Shown here in pieces: positions 1 to 7,632 of a stretch of DNA of 19,478 bases. Source of the DNA: JAGTQI01 sp038868115 (GTDB lineage Archaea; Thermoproteota; Bathyarchaeia; Bathyarchaeales; Bathycorpusculaceae). The notes beneath the pieces were generated by a model that was not told the DNA's origin, made no database searches, and saw nothing but the letters and a program-made list of their open reading frames with translations. Within the stretch, counting starts at the first letter, position 1. Each line of letters begins with the position of its first letter. The stretch lies in NCBI GenBank assembly GCA_038868115.1, contig JAWBXA010000019.1, positions 1-19,478 on the forward strand, read 5' to 3'. Both the position numbers and the translations under genes were made by a program.

Positions 1-359
1 CGATACATCCAAAATTCGATGAGGCTATGGGAAGAACAAACGATATGCTAATTTATGGAGGGATGACCTTTTTTGTAGTAGATTTCGACAACGATGAGGA
101 TTTAAAAAGGATAGTTGAAAAAGCATCGTCTGTAGGTTCAAAAGATTATGGGAAACCTTTTGCCGAAATATTTAAAGAAGCCGATAGCAATTTCTATAAA
201 ATCGATCCTGCCCTATTTTCCCCCGCGGTTATTACGGTCAACAACATTAAAACAGGTTCGACGTTTACTTCTGGAAATATCAATGCAAATATCCTGAAAC
301 AATCTATAGGGCTTTCCGGTTTACTTATTGACTCTTCTGGGGTAGACCGCAATTCTTAA
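1..359 (+). CDS. mch: Methenyltetrahydromethanopterin cyclohydrolase, C-terminal part (5' end outside window)
   Basis: The reading frame is open from the window edge (first full codon at base 3) to a TAA ending at 359, so only about the last 118 residues are present. The stretch reads GRTND, then a YGG-type segment, then SKDYGKPFAEIFKEA, FYKIDPALFSPA and a TVNN-x-KTG segment near the end. I recognise this as the C-terminal signature of archaeal Mch. Mch interconverts methenyl- and formyl-tetrahydromethanopterin in the cytoplasmic C1 branch of methanogens, methylotrophic archaea and archaeal acetogens. The first visible Met (base 27) is internal, not a start. A 76-bp gap separates it from the DUF2284 gene on the same strand. 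It is the best evidence here that the host uses H4MPT-bound C1 units. Confidence 0.9.
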   Translation, partial: IHPKFDEAMGRTNDMLIYGGMTFFVVDFDNDEDLKRIVEKASSVGSKDYGKPFAEIFKEADSNFYKIDPALFSPAVITVNNIKTGSTFTSGNINANILKQSIGLSGLLIDSSGVDRNS

Positions 360-435
360 AGATTTTAGACATCCGGAAAAATAAAATTCTAGAATTCTGT
401 TTGCATTAAAATTAAACGTTACAGGAGGCGGGCTT

Positions 436-1029
436 GTGCTTGAGGCTATTAAAAAGTTTGCATTAGATTTAGGAGCAACAGACGCAAGGATTATATCTAC
501 CGAAAACGTTGTTGTTGAAAAAAGAGTTGTTTTAAAATGCAAATATTGGTGTAACCAATATGGAATGAATTGGGCTTGTCCTCCCTATGTGCCTTCAGTC
601 GAGGAATTTCGCTCAATCTTGCGAGAATACAGGCATGTGCTAGTGGCTAGGTTCCAGTCCTCGGCTAAGGGTACAAACTATTTAACTGGCATGGAAGAGT
701 CGCATAAAGGAGCGGAGGACTTGGGAAGTTTCTATCGGGTTTGGGAAGAAGATAGTCGGAGGGTCCATGAGATCCTTCTGAAGCTCGAAAAATTTGCGTT
801 TATTAATGGATTTCCTTTTGCTTTAGGTTTGAGAGCTGGAAGTTGTAACCTCTGTCCAAAATGTGATGTTACTAAACCTTGTGTTCACCCAGAAAAGCTT
901 CGTTTTTCGCCTGAGTCTGTTGGTGTAAATCTTATTAAAACCCTTGAAAATGCTAAAATAAATTTAAAGGTTCCTGTTACTAAGTTAGTGGAAAACCCGA
1001 GTGTCGTTATAATGTTGCTTGTCAACTAG
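436..1029 (+). CDS. DUF2284 (COG5423-like) metal-binding protein
   Basis: A 197-residue soluble protein starting at GTG 436, with AGGAGG at 423-428 and a 7-nt spacer that fixes the start. The N-terminal half carries C35-x3-C39-x8-C48-P-P-Y. The C-terminal half carries a ferredoxin-like cluster of cysteines C137-x2-C140-x2-C143-x5-C149 followed by His151. This is the arrangement I associate with DUF2284 'predicted metal-binding' proteins, which are common in anaerobes and archaea and whose biochemical role is not known to me. The cysteines suggest an Fe-S cluster plus a second metal site. It sits 23 bp upstream of the MoxR-VWA gene, so the two are probably co-transcribed. Stop is TAG. Confidence 0.8.
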   Translation: MLEAIKKFALDLGATDARIISTENVVVEKRVVLKCKYWCNQYGMNWACPPYVPSVEEFRSILREYRHVLVARFQSSAKGTNYLTGMEESHKGAEDLGSFYRVWEEDSRRVHEILLKLEKFAFINGFPFALGLRAGSCNLCPKCDVTKPCVHPEKLRFSPESVGVNLIKTLENAKINLKVPVTKLVENPSVVIMLLVN

Positions 1030-1052
1030 TTACTTAATTTGGGATGATCTGA

Positions 1053-2924
1053 ATGAATTATCGGGAAGAAGATTTGAAAAAAACTGTGGAAACTATACAG
1101 AGACAATTTAAAATAGTGGGTCGTGAAAGTGAGTTGGGTAATGTTCTGGTTGCAATAAAGAGAAACAAGCATGTTTTGCTTGAAGGACCGGTTGGCGTTG
1201 GAAAAACTACAGTAGCTTTGGCTGTTGCAAAGTTTCTCGGAAGACCTATCTACAGAGTTGACGGAGATGAAAGGTATACGGAGCATAAGCTTGTAGGCTG
1301 GTTTGACCCCCCTCTAGTGCTAGCGAAAGGATACATTTCAGAAGCGTTTATTCCAGGTCCTTTAACGCAGAGTATGATAAGTGGAGGTGTGCTTTTCATA
1401 AACGAGTTGAACAGAATGCCTGAAGGCACACAGAATGTCCTCTTGCCTGCCTTGGATGAAAGGAAGATTGTGATTCCAAAAATAGGAGTTATAGAGGCTA
1501 AGCCAGGTTTTGTTGTGTTGGCTACACAAAATCCTGAGGAGTTCGTTGGGACAAGTCGGTTGAGTGAAGCCCTTAAAGACCGTTTCGTCTGGGTTAGGCT
1601 AGACTACCCATCAGAAACCGAGGAAGAAGCCATAGTTGTTAAGGAAACAGGATGTAAAAACACGGAGTTAGTTAAGCTTGGAGTGAGAATAATTAGAAAA
1701 ACCAGAGAGCACCCGGACGTAAAACGGGGATCATCAATTCGTGGAGCCATAGACTTTGTCGACTTACTTAAGCACCATTCAAACAAACCAACACCTACAG
1801 AACCGGAATATGTTAACGCAGCCATGATGGCACTCTACAACAAGATTGAGCTTCACGTGAGAGCCAAAAGAAGTAAGGAGGAAATCATAAGGGAAATTGT
1901 AATAGCATCCTTAAAAGAAACGGCAAAAGAGAAGTCAACTAAATCCATAGACAACTATGGAGAACTCGATGCATCCGAGCATTCAAATGGAAAATTTACT
2001 GCTATGCCTGGCAGAAATAACACTCTTCAGAAACATGAAGAAAGCATCTTTAACCATATAATAAATTCACTTACGTCTAAAAATGTTCCGGACAACGTAA
2101 GCCGCTCGCAAATGTTAAAAATCATCGCTAAAAGCGGTCCATGGTCTATGCTTGAGGCTTATTCCATGTTAGACGAAAGCGTACCAGAGGCAAAGGTAGA
2201 TAACATTAAGGGATATATAAGCAAGATAGTGGCTTTAATTGCTGCAAACATAGGGGAAAAAGGCGCTAGAAATTACTATAGAAAACCTGGTCCATACGTG
2301 CCCGGGATGGAGGAATTCGATTTAGATCTTACTCTAGAAAAAAGCTTAGGTAAGCAGACCCTGGAATATGAAGACATAGTCGTAATACATAGACGCCCGA
2401 GGAAGTTGGTTGTTTCGCTTATGTTGGACATAAGCAACTCCATGCAGAGATCGAGGATTATAACAGCAGCCATAGCCGTAGCAGCCCTGGCTTACAAACT
2501 GGAGAAAGACTATTACTCAGTTGTTGTCTTTAAAGAAAAGGCTGAAACTCTTAAGTCTATAATGGAAACGCTAAGCATGGAAGAACTCATTATGAAAATT
2601 TTAAATTTGAAAACGGGCGGACTGACCAATATTAAAGAAGCCCTGGAGAAGGGTGCTGAAGAGCTAAATTTGATTCAAACGAGAGAACAAGTTGGAGAGC
2701 GTATAGGAATAATTGTGACGGACGGATGGGTTACAGCTGGCGGTGATCCGAGGGATGCTGCTATCAGATTTCCAAAACTACATGTTGTTCAGGTTGGGAT
2801 TGGCGGAGGTATGCAAGATAGTGTAGATCTCGCCAAAGATCTCGCTAGGATAGGTAAGGGAGAATACATTTTTGTAGAAGATTTCAGCGAGCTTCCTAAT
2901 TGTATAATGAGAATTTTCAGATAG
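1053..2924 (+). CDS. MoxR-type AAA+ ATPase fused to a VWA domain (chelatase-like)
   Basis: A 623-residue one-chain protein. The N-terminal AAA+ module has Walker A GPVGVGKT (45-52), Walker B VLFINE (113-118) and a sensor-like ATQNP segment. A charged, likely flexible linker covers roughly residues 290-360. The C-terminal VWA domain has a complete MIDAS: D459-x-S461-x-S463, T525 and D557 (in TDG). This joins the ChlI-like ATPase and ChlD-like VWA modules of magnesium and cobalt chelatases, but MoxR-VWA pairs also act as metal-insertion or complex-remodelling chaperones, so the client is unknown. Because it follows a metal-binding DUF2284 gene, a metallocofactor-maturation role is plausible inference. 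ATG start 23 nt after the DUF2284 stop; TAG stop. Confidence 0.85.
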   Translation: MNYREEDLKKTVETIQRQFKIVGRESELGNVLVAIKRNKHVLLEGPVGVGKTTVALAVAKFLGRPIYRVDGDERYTEHKLVGWFDPPLVLAKGYISEAFIPGPLTQSMISGGVLFINELNRMPEGTQNVLLPALDERKIVIPKIGVIEAKPGFVVLATQNPEEFVGTSRLSEALKDRFVWVRLDYPSETEEEAIVVKETGCKNTELVKLGVRIIRKTREHPDVKRGSSIRGAIDFVDLLKHHSNKPTPTEPEYVNAAMMALYNKIELHVRAKRSKEEIIREIVIASLKETAKEKSTKSIDNYGELDASEHSNGKFTAMPGRNNTLQKHEESIFNHIINSLTSKNVPDNVSRSQMLKIIAKSGPWSMLEAYSMLDESVPEAKVDNIKGYISKIVALIAANIGEKGARNYYRKPGPYVPGMEEFDLDLTLEKSLGKQTLEYEDIVVIHRRPRKLVVSLMLDISNSMQRSRIITAAIAVAALAYKLEKDYYSVVVFKEKAETLKSIMETLSMEELIMKILNLKTGGLTNIKEALEKGAEELNLIQTREQVGERIGIIVTDGWVTAGGDPRDAAIRFPKLHVVQVGIGGGMQDSVDLAKDLARIGKGEYIFVEDFSELPNCIMRIFR

Positions 2925-3170
2925 CGAGAGCCAAAAATTTGGTTGCCAAAAGCTGAATTATATATTCAATTTTAAGACATGGTATGCGTGTTTATATTTT
3001 TCATAAGCCTCAACTGACAGAAGGAAAGAAAGTATAGAGCTTGAACAGCGTCTCGATGCTTTCCCTTAACGACGTGAGTTGATAATGTCCTTTGAAAATA
3101 GCTGATTAAAAAGACAAAACGACCCACCAAATAATTCAGTCTAAACTTTCTGCTCGTTAAGCTCTCTTCC
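2925..3170. other. Convergent intergenic spacer, nothing recognised
   Basis: This 246-bp spacer lies between the converging MoxR-VWA and folC genes. It has short AT-rich stretches and T-tracts such as the one at 2990-3003, but I see no RNA gene, coding remnant or convincing hairpin terminator. Confidence 0.5.
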
Positions 3171-4484
3171 CTATTTTATTCTGACGCGCGGATACCACAT
3201 TTCTCTTGCTTCTCCTACCGCGAACACCGATCCCATCACGCAGATTAAGTCCTCCTTGCCTGCTAATGACATTGCCTCTTTTACAGCCTCCCTCACATCT
3301 CTTATGATCATTACAGGCTTTGAATGTTTCTGAACTTCAACAGCTATTTGCTCAGGATCAGCCGCCCGATTTTGTACTTTATGTTGGCTCACAATCACCA
3401 GATCTGCCAGCGGGGCTATTTCTTCTATAATTGAGGGTATATCCTTATCTCGTGATATGCTTGTGACTAAGATTAACCTCCTCCATTGAAAGTGATCTAT
3501 AAGTGCTTCCTTTAGCCGTCTAGTCGCTGCAGGCTCTTTAGCGCAGTCTAGTACTACTAGAGGCGAACGCTGCACGACTTCAAGCCTACCTGGCCACCAA
3601 ACCCTACTAAGTCCCTTTCTTATTACCTGCTCCTCGATATGTATATCATAATACTTCAAGGCTTCTACTGCGCCAATCGCTGTGGCCGCATTTACTATCT
3701 GGTGTGCTCCCAGGAGCGGTATATGCAAGTTCTCATATAGCCTAACAGGCGTCTGAACCTCGAAAGTTTGTCCCTCAAGATTCCAAGACACTCTCTTAAA
3801 CATTATGTCCTCACCCACCCGCAGTATTCGTGCCCTTCTGCGCTGGCAGACTCGTCTGAGCAGACTAAAGACTTTATCGTTGTCTGTGGCCGTTACGACC
3901 ACCACATTCGTTTTTATGATTCCAGCCTTCTCCTTGGCAATTTTCAACACGGTATTTCCCAAAATTTGAGTGTGCTCAAGGTAGACGTTAGTAATCACCG
4001 AAACCAAGGGAATGGTAACATTCGTAGCATCTAACCGGCCTCCAATTCCCACCTCAAGAACTGCAAAATCTACCCCTTGCTGAGCGAAGTAATTAAGTGC
4101 GAGCGCCGTTGTTACCTCAAAAAAAGTGGGATGTTGAGAGCAAGCGGCTACTTTTTCTACATACGGCTTCATTTCACTTATCAATCGGACAACTTCACTC
4201 TCAGATATTTCCATTTCATTGATAACAATTCTTTCGGTAAAGCTGGTCAAGTGTGGTTTGGTAAAGACACCAACTTTATAACCAGCCTCCTGAAGGATGG
4301 ACGCTATCATTCGAACAGTAGATCCCTTGCCATTTGTGCCGCCAACTAGAATTATTCTAAATCGCCTGTGAGGATCGCCTAACATCTTTAACAGTCGTCT
4401 AACTCTACACAATCCCCTATTTGTGCCAAATCTGTGCAAATTATATATCCAGTTGATTACCTCTTCATACGTCATCTCAGCCAA
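3171..4484 (-). CDS. folC: FolC-like folylpolyglutamate/dihydrofolate synthase (Mur ligase family)
   Basis: A 437-residue ATP-dependent amide ligase. The P-loop GGTNGKGST is at residues 48-56, KPHL with a following F-x-ERI at 76-86, TFFEVTTAL at 120-128, and the FolC signature EVGIGGRLDATN at 144-155. The usual DH-x3-LG motif appears as LEHTQILG, with Glu for the common Asp but the His kept. FolC joins glutamate to dihydropteroate or to reduced folates. In an archaeon that also has H4MPT enzymes its substrate could be folate or another pterin. The start is TTG 4484, supported by GAGGT at 4495-4491 (6-nt spacer); an ATG at 4475 would leave that site too far away. It lies 95 bp downstream of the ECF gene on the same strand. 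Stop is TAG. Confidence 0.85.
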   Translation of the reverse strand: MAEMTYEEVINWIYNLHRFGTNRGLCRVRRLLKMLGDPHRRFRIILVGGTNGKGSTVRMIASILQEAGYKVGVFTKPHLTSFTERIVINEMEISESEVVRLISEMKPYVEKVAACSQHPTFFEVTTALALNYFAQQGVDFAVLEVGIGGRLDATNVTIPLVSVITNVYLEHTQILGNTVLKIAKEKAGIIKTNVVVVTATDNDKVFSLLRRVCQRRRARILRVGEDIMFKRVSWNLEGQTFEVQTPVRLYENLHIPLLGAHQIVNAATAIGAVEALKYYDIHIEEQVIRKGLSRVWWPGRLEVVQRSPLVVLDCAKEPAATRRLKEALIDHFQWRRLILVTSISRDKDIPSIIEEIAPLADLVIVSQHKVQNRAADPEQIAVEVQKHSKPVMIIRDVREAVKEAMSLAGKEDLICVMGSVFAVGEAREMWYPRVRIK

Positions 4485-4579
4485 AGTCCTACCTCGATTG
4501 CTTTTAACCTTTATGTTCTGTTAGGAGATTTTGGTTTTTTACCACAATATCATTAGTCGCCACACATACTATGACATTA

Positions 4580-5293
4580 TTACATTTCTTTAGGAATAAC
4601 ATGTCCAGGTAAGTTTTTTAAAACCTTCAATAAAGGGACTTGAATAATCGTTGCACATACTGCAATAATTGTCCGTTCAATTGGATAAACTAATGCGACT
4701 ATCCTCCAAATTTCTTTCCAAGCATCAACCTCCTTTATAATAGCAGGCCAATATACAGCCTCAAAAGTTAAGGAGCCAGCGATTTGACCAGCTAATGTTG
4801 ATATTAAGGAAATTAAGAAGACGCTTAGAAAGAGTTTACGCGCGTCCGAGAGAGAAAAAAGGTGTATTGGAGAAAGCAAAATCAAGAGACCAATGACTTG
4901 GAACCAAATAAATAAAGGAAAAAGCCAAACGGGCCCGACATGAGGATAAAGGCCAAACGAGAATAAAAGTAGGGAGTATGTCATTATGCATGCTTTTCGC
5001 TTACGAGTATAGAGTAAACCTGCACAAAATGTGCTGGTACACGTAGAAACAAGACTTGGTAAAGAAGAACGGCCAACCAAAAAACTTGCTATGCCGCCTA
5101 GCGTTGCAGACAACAAGCCTAAGTATGGGCCTAGAATCATACCAGTTATGGGCGCCATGACCGCTACTGCACTTATTGATGCCCCAGATAAACCCATAAT
5201 CGGAAATAATGGGATAAAGGAGAGAACAACATACAATGATGCGAAACAGATGGCTAAAGCCATATCTTTTGCTTTTAATTCCAAAGTAGGCAA
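4580..5293 (-). CDS. ECF-transporter-like S component (vitamin-binding membrane subunit)
   Basis: About 237 residues, almost entirely hydrophobic, with roughly six membrane segments. It opens with a short polar stretch and AKDMALAICFASLYVVLSFI, the typical N-terminus of ECF S components, followed by a Gly/Ala/Pro-rich second segment and LGPYLGLLSATLGGIASFL. S components bind a vitamin and dock on a shared EcfT/EcfA module, which is not in this window. The ligand cannot be told from sequence; cobalamin or folate would fit the neighbours (mttC upstream, folC downstream). No ATG fits well. TTG 5293 has AAAGG almost abutting it, whereas TTG 5284 has AAAGGT at a better 8-nt distance and may be the true start. 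An ATG at 5263 would cut into the first membrane segment's lead-in. Confidence 0.7.
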   Translation of the reverse strand: MPTLELKAKDMALAICFASLYVVLSFIPLFPIMGLSGASISAVAVMAPITGMILGPYLGLLSATLGGIASFLVGRSSLPSLVSTCTSTFCAGLLYTRKRKACIMTYSLLLFSFGLYPHVGPVWLFPLFIWFQVIGLLILLSPIHLFSLSDARKLFLSVFLISLISTLAGQIAGSLTFEAVYWPAIIKEVDAWKEIWRIVALVYPIERTIIAVCATIIQVPLLKVLKNLPGHVIPKEM

Positions 5294-5357
5294 CCTTTTA
5301 TACCTATCGATACTATTTTGCAGGCGTTATGAAGCGTCTTAAAACCGCATTTAAAGT

Positions 5358-6011
5358 CTAAGGCTTTCCTACTAATGATTTGCATACTTTTACTGCGTTG
5401 ATAGCATCTGCTCCATAAGCGTCTGCTCCTATTTCTTCAGCCCACTCTGCTGATGTTGGCGCCCCACCTATTATAACCTTGACCTTGTCTCTGACGCCCT
5501 CTTTCCTCAACGCCTCAACAACTTCTCTCTGTTTAATCATTGTTACTGTCATTAACGCTGATAAGCCGATTATATCTGGTTTTTGTTCTTTTACAGCTTC
5601 TACAAATTTTTCTGTTGGGACATCTTTTCCTAGGTCAATCACTTCAAAACCAGCAGACGACAACAATGCTGCAACAATATTCTTTCCTATATCATGGATG
5701 TCGCCTTCAACTGTACCTAGCACAACCCTTCCTATGGTTTCCCGTTTCACTCCAAGTTGTTTCAATTTCGGCTCTACAACTTCTGATAGGGCTCTTCTAG
5801 CGCTTTCTCCAGCTGCCACCAATTCTACGAGGAAAAGTTCACCACATTCATACCGGTCTCCTATCTCTTTTAGGGCCTTTGCAAAAGCATTTACTAAGTC
5901 GATAGGATTTGCACCATCTTCAATAAGCTTCTTAGCAGTTTCTAAAACTTTTTCTGCGTCAAGTGTATAGATAGCTTCTTTAATTTTTTCATCTAACTTT
6001 ACGTCAACCAT
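5358..6011 (-). CDS. mttC: MttC/MtgC-like corrinoid methyl-carrier protein
   Basis: A 217-residue two-domain corrinoid protein: a helical cap (about residues 5-85) and a B12-binding Rossmann domain (about 85-217). The cobalt-ligand motif is complete: G103-D104-I105-H106-D107-I108-G109 (DxHxxG, His106 the lower axial ligand). Family members accept a methyl group on Co(I) from an MttB-type protein and pass it to a pterin methyltransferase. An ATG at 6026 overlaps the mttB1 stop as ATGA, but a perfect GAGGTGA at 6022-6016 sits 4 nt before ATG 6011, so I place the start there (5 residues shorter). The tight overlap with mttB1 implies translational coupling and a cognate pair. Stop is TAG. Confidence 0.9.
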   Translation of the reverse strand: MVDVKLDEKIKEAIYTLDAEKVLETAKKLIEDGANPIDLVNAFAKALKEIGDRYECGELFLVELVAAGESARRALSEVVEPKLKQLGVKRETIGRVVLGTVEGDIHDIGKNIVAALLSSAGFEVIDLGKDVPTEKFVEAVKEQKPDIIGLSALMTVTMIKQREVVEALRKEGVRDKVKVIIGGAPTSAEWAEEIGADAYGADAINAVKVCKSLVGKP

Positions 6012-6022
6012 TTTCTCACCTC

Positions 6023-7492
6023 TCATCTTGCTTTAGCTAAGCAAAGCAATTCCTCATCGGCCTTCTTAACAATTTCGCTGATTTCTTTCTTTACGTCCTC
6101 ATCTAGTTTTGGCGGAGTGTGCGTCTTCAAGATTTCAATAACTTTTTCTTTTGCAACTTCAGCTACCGATTTTCCACCATTTTTTAACCACGCATAATAC
6201 GGCCTCGCGTCAGATATTAATGGTAGCCAAGTTTCCTTAAAATGAGCTATAGTATGCTTATCTGTTAAGTAATTTCCTTCTATTCCAACTCTTCTTATGG
6301 CTTCAAAAGCTAGAGTTTCATCGTTAACTTCTATACCGCCCAATAATTTCAGTATCATTGTATAAATTTCGTAATCTATAATCATTTGTTCATAGCAGAG
6401 GGTATTATAATTTTCAATAAGGCCAATTGTTCCAGCGCCTACGTCAACGCCAACAAGTCCTGAAAATAGTCCGTTTAATGATTTTTCGTAAGCTGCTTGT
6501 GCATCTGGAAGTTTTGATGAAGACACAGTCCCTCCAGCAAATGATGGCACTCCGTAATATTTAGCCATAGAAATGTGACCGGCGGTAATAAGCATAGCCT
6601 CTGGAAAGGCTACAGACTGGGCCCCCCTCTTCATGTCCTGAGAAAGCGGATATGAGCTATAGAGCACCGGAGTCCCGGGCTTAGCTAATTGTAAAATTGT
6701 AATGCCAGCTAGCACTTGAGCATTTCCAATAAGCACCGAGCCAGCAACGGTAACTGGCGCGTTTGCTCCGGGTATGGGCATGGTCATCACTATTATAGGG
6801 ACGTTGTATTTTGCAAGTTCAAGCGAAGGTTCTATAGCTTCATAAGGTACAATCAAAGGGCTAGCCATACATGCCACAGAAGACATTATAGGTCGCTTTT
6901 TTACCTCGTCCTCTCCCCCAAGAATTGCCGCCATTATATTTACCATAAATGGAACCGCTTTGGGATCATCCATAGAGCCACATATAAAATGCTTTTCTGT
7001 GTTATTAAGCGCCGCTTCAAATTCGTGAATGACGTGGGAATGTAAGGGGACATCTCTCGCCGTTACAGTGGGATAGTAAGAATTAATATATTCTAAATAA
7101 TCCGCTATCAGCGCCGTTTTAGCGACATCAGCTTTACAAGGGGGGCGCCTCTTACCAGTCTCCAAATCAATAACACCTGTTCCGGTACCATCCGTTGCAC
7201 TGTAAAAATGCACACCGTCTAAATGCAGATCAAGCGCGGGATTTCTGGAATACAATGTGACTGATTTAGGAGTTTTGCGCAACGCCTCCTCAACTATGTA
7301 GCGTGGAATTTTAGCTATCCCTTTATCCCAATTAGTGTAGGCGCCAGCGCTTTCAAGTATTTCAAGAGCCCGTTTGCTAAGCACTTTGACGCCAATATCC
7401 TCAAGCAAATCCAAGGATAGTATATGGATCTGCTCTAATTCCTCGTCGCTGAAAACTCTAATATTTTTAACCTTTCTCACTCCTGCTTTCAT
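6023..7492 (-). CDS. mttB: MttB-family (COG5598) amine:corrinoid methyltransferase, pyrrolysine-free (paralogue 1)
   Basis: A 489-residue full-length MttB-superfamily TIM-barrel protein with no in-frame amber codon. By family it should resemble non-Pyl members such as the glycine betaine methyltransferase MtgB rather than trimethylamine MttB. It keeps both motifs I compare across the three paralogues here: SSKLPDAQAAYE around K327-E336, and a C-terminal KHT-x3-H (H413, H417) followed by a conserved W-x-P-L. It would transfer a methyl group from a quaternary or tertiary amine to Co(I)-MttC, encoded immediately downstream with overlap. ATG start; GGAGG at 7503-7499 with a 6-nt spacer. Substrate is not determinable from sequence. 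Stop is TGA. Confidence 0.9.
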   Translation of the reverse strand: MKAGVRKVKNIRVFSDEELEQIHILSLDLLEDIGVKVLSKRALEILESAGAYTNWDKGIAKIPRYIVEEALRKTPKSVTLYSRNPALDLHLDGVHFYSATDGTGTGVIDLETGKRRPPCKADVAKTALIADYLEYINSYYPTVTARDVPLHSHVIHEFEAALNNTEKHFICGSMDDPKAVPFMVNIMAAILGGEDEVKKRPIMSSVACMASPLIVPYEAIEPSLELAKYNVPIIVMTMPIPGANAPVTVAGSVLIGNAQVLAGITILQLAKPGTPVLYSSYPLSQDMKRGAQSVAFPEAMLITAGHISMAKYYGVPSFAGGTVSSSKLPDAQAAYEKSLNGLFSGLVGVDVGAGTIGLIENYNTLCYEQMIIDYEIYTMILKLLGGIEVNDETLAFEAIRRVGIEGNYLTDKHTIAHFKETWLPLISDARPYYAWLKNGGKSVAEVAKEKVIEILKTHTPPKLDEDVKKEISEIVKKADEELLCLAKAR

Positions 7493-7525
7493 TCTATTCC
7501 TCCATGCCTAAATTTCGCCGTTAAA

Positions 7526-7533
7526 CTTATAAA
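7526..7533 (-). promoter_or_regulatory. Putative TATA box for mttB1-mttC
   Basis: The minus strand reads TTTATAAG here. A start about 25 nt downstream would fall near 7504, leaving a very short leader that holds the GGAGG site. The divergent RACo promoter is about 60 bp away in the same 140-bp gap. Confidence 0.45.
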
Positions 7534-7589
7534 ATTATTGCTCGTCACGGAAGCAAATAAAATAATTACATGAATAACGACGATAGCGC

Positions 7590-7597
7590 TTTAAAAG
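7590..7597 (+). promoter_or_regulatory. Putative TATA box for the RACo gene
   Basis: TTTAAAAG is a near-consensus archaeal TATA element. Transcription would start near 7615-7618, just before the AAGGTG ribosome site (7621-7626) and ATG 7633. Confidence 0.5.
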
Positions 7598-7632
7598 ATG
7601 AAAAATATCTAACTAACTAAAAGGTGTACGTA

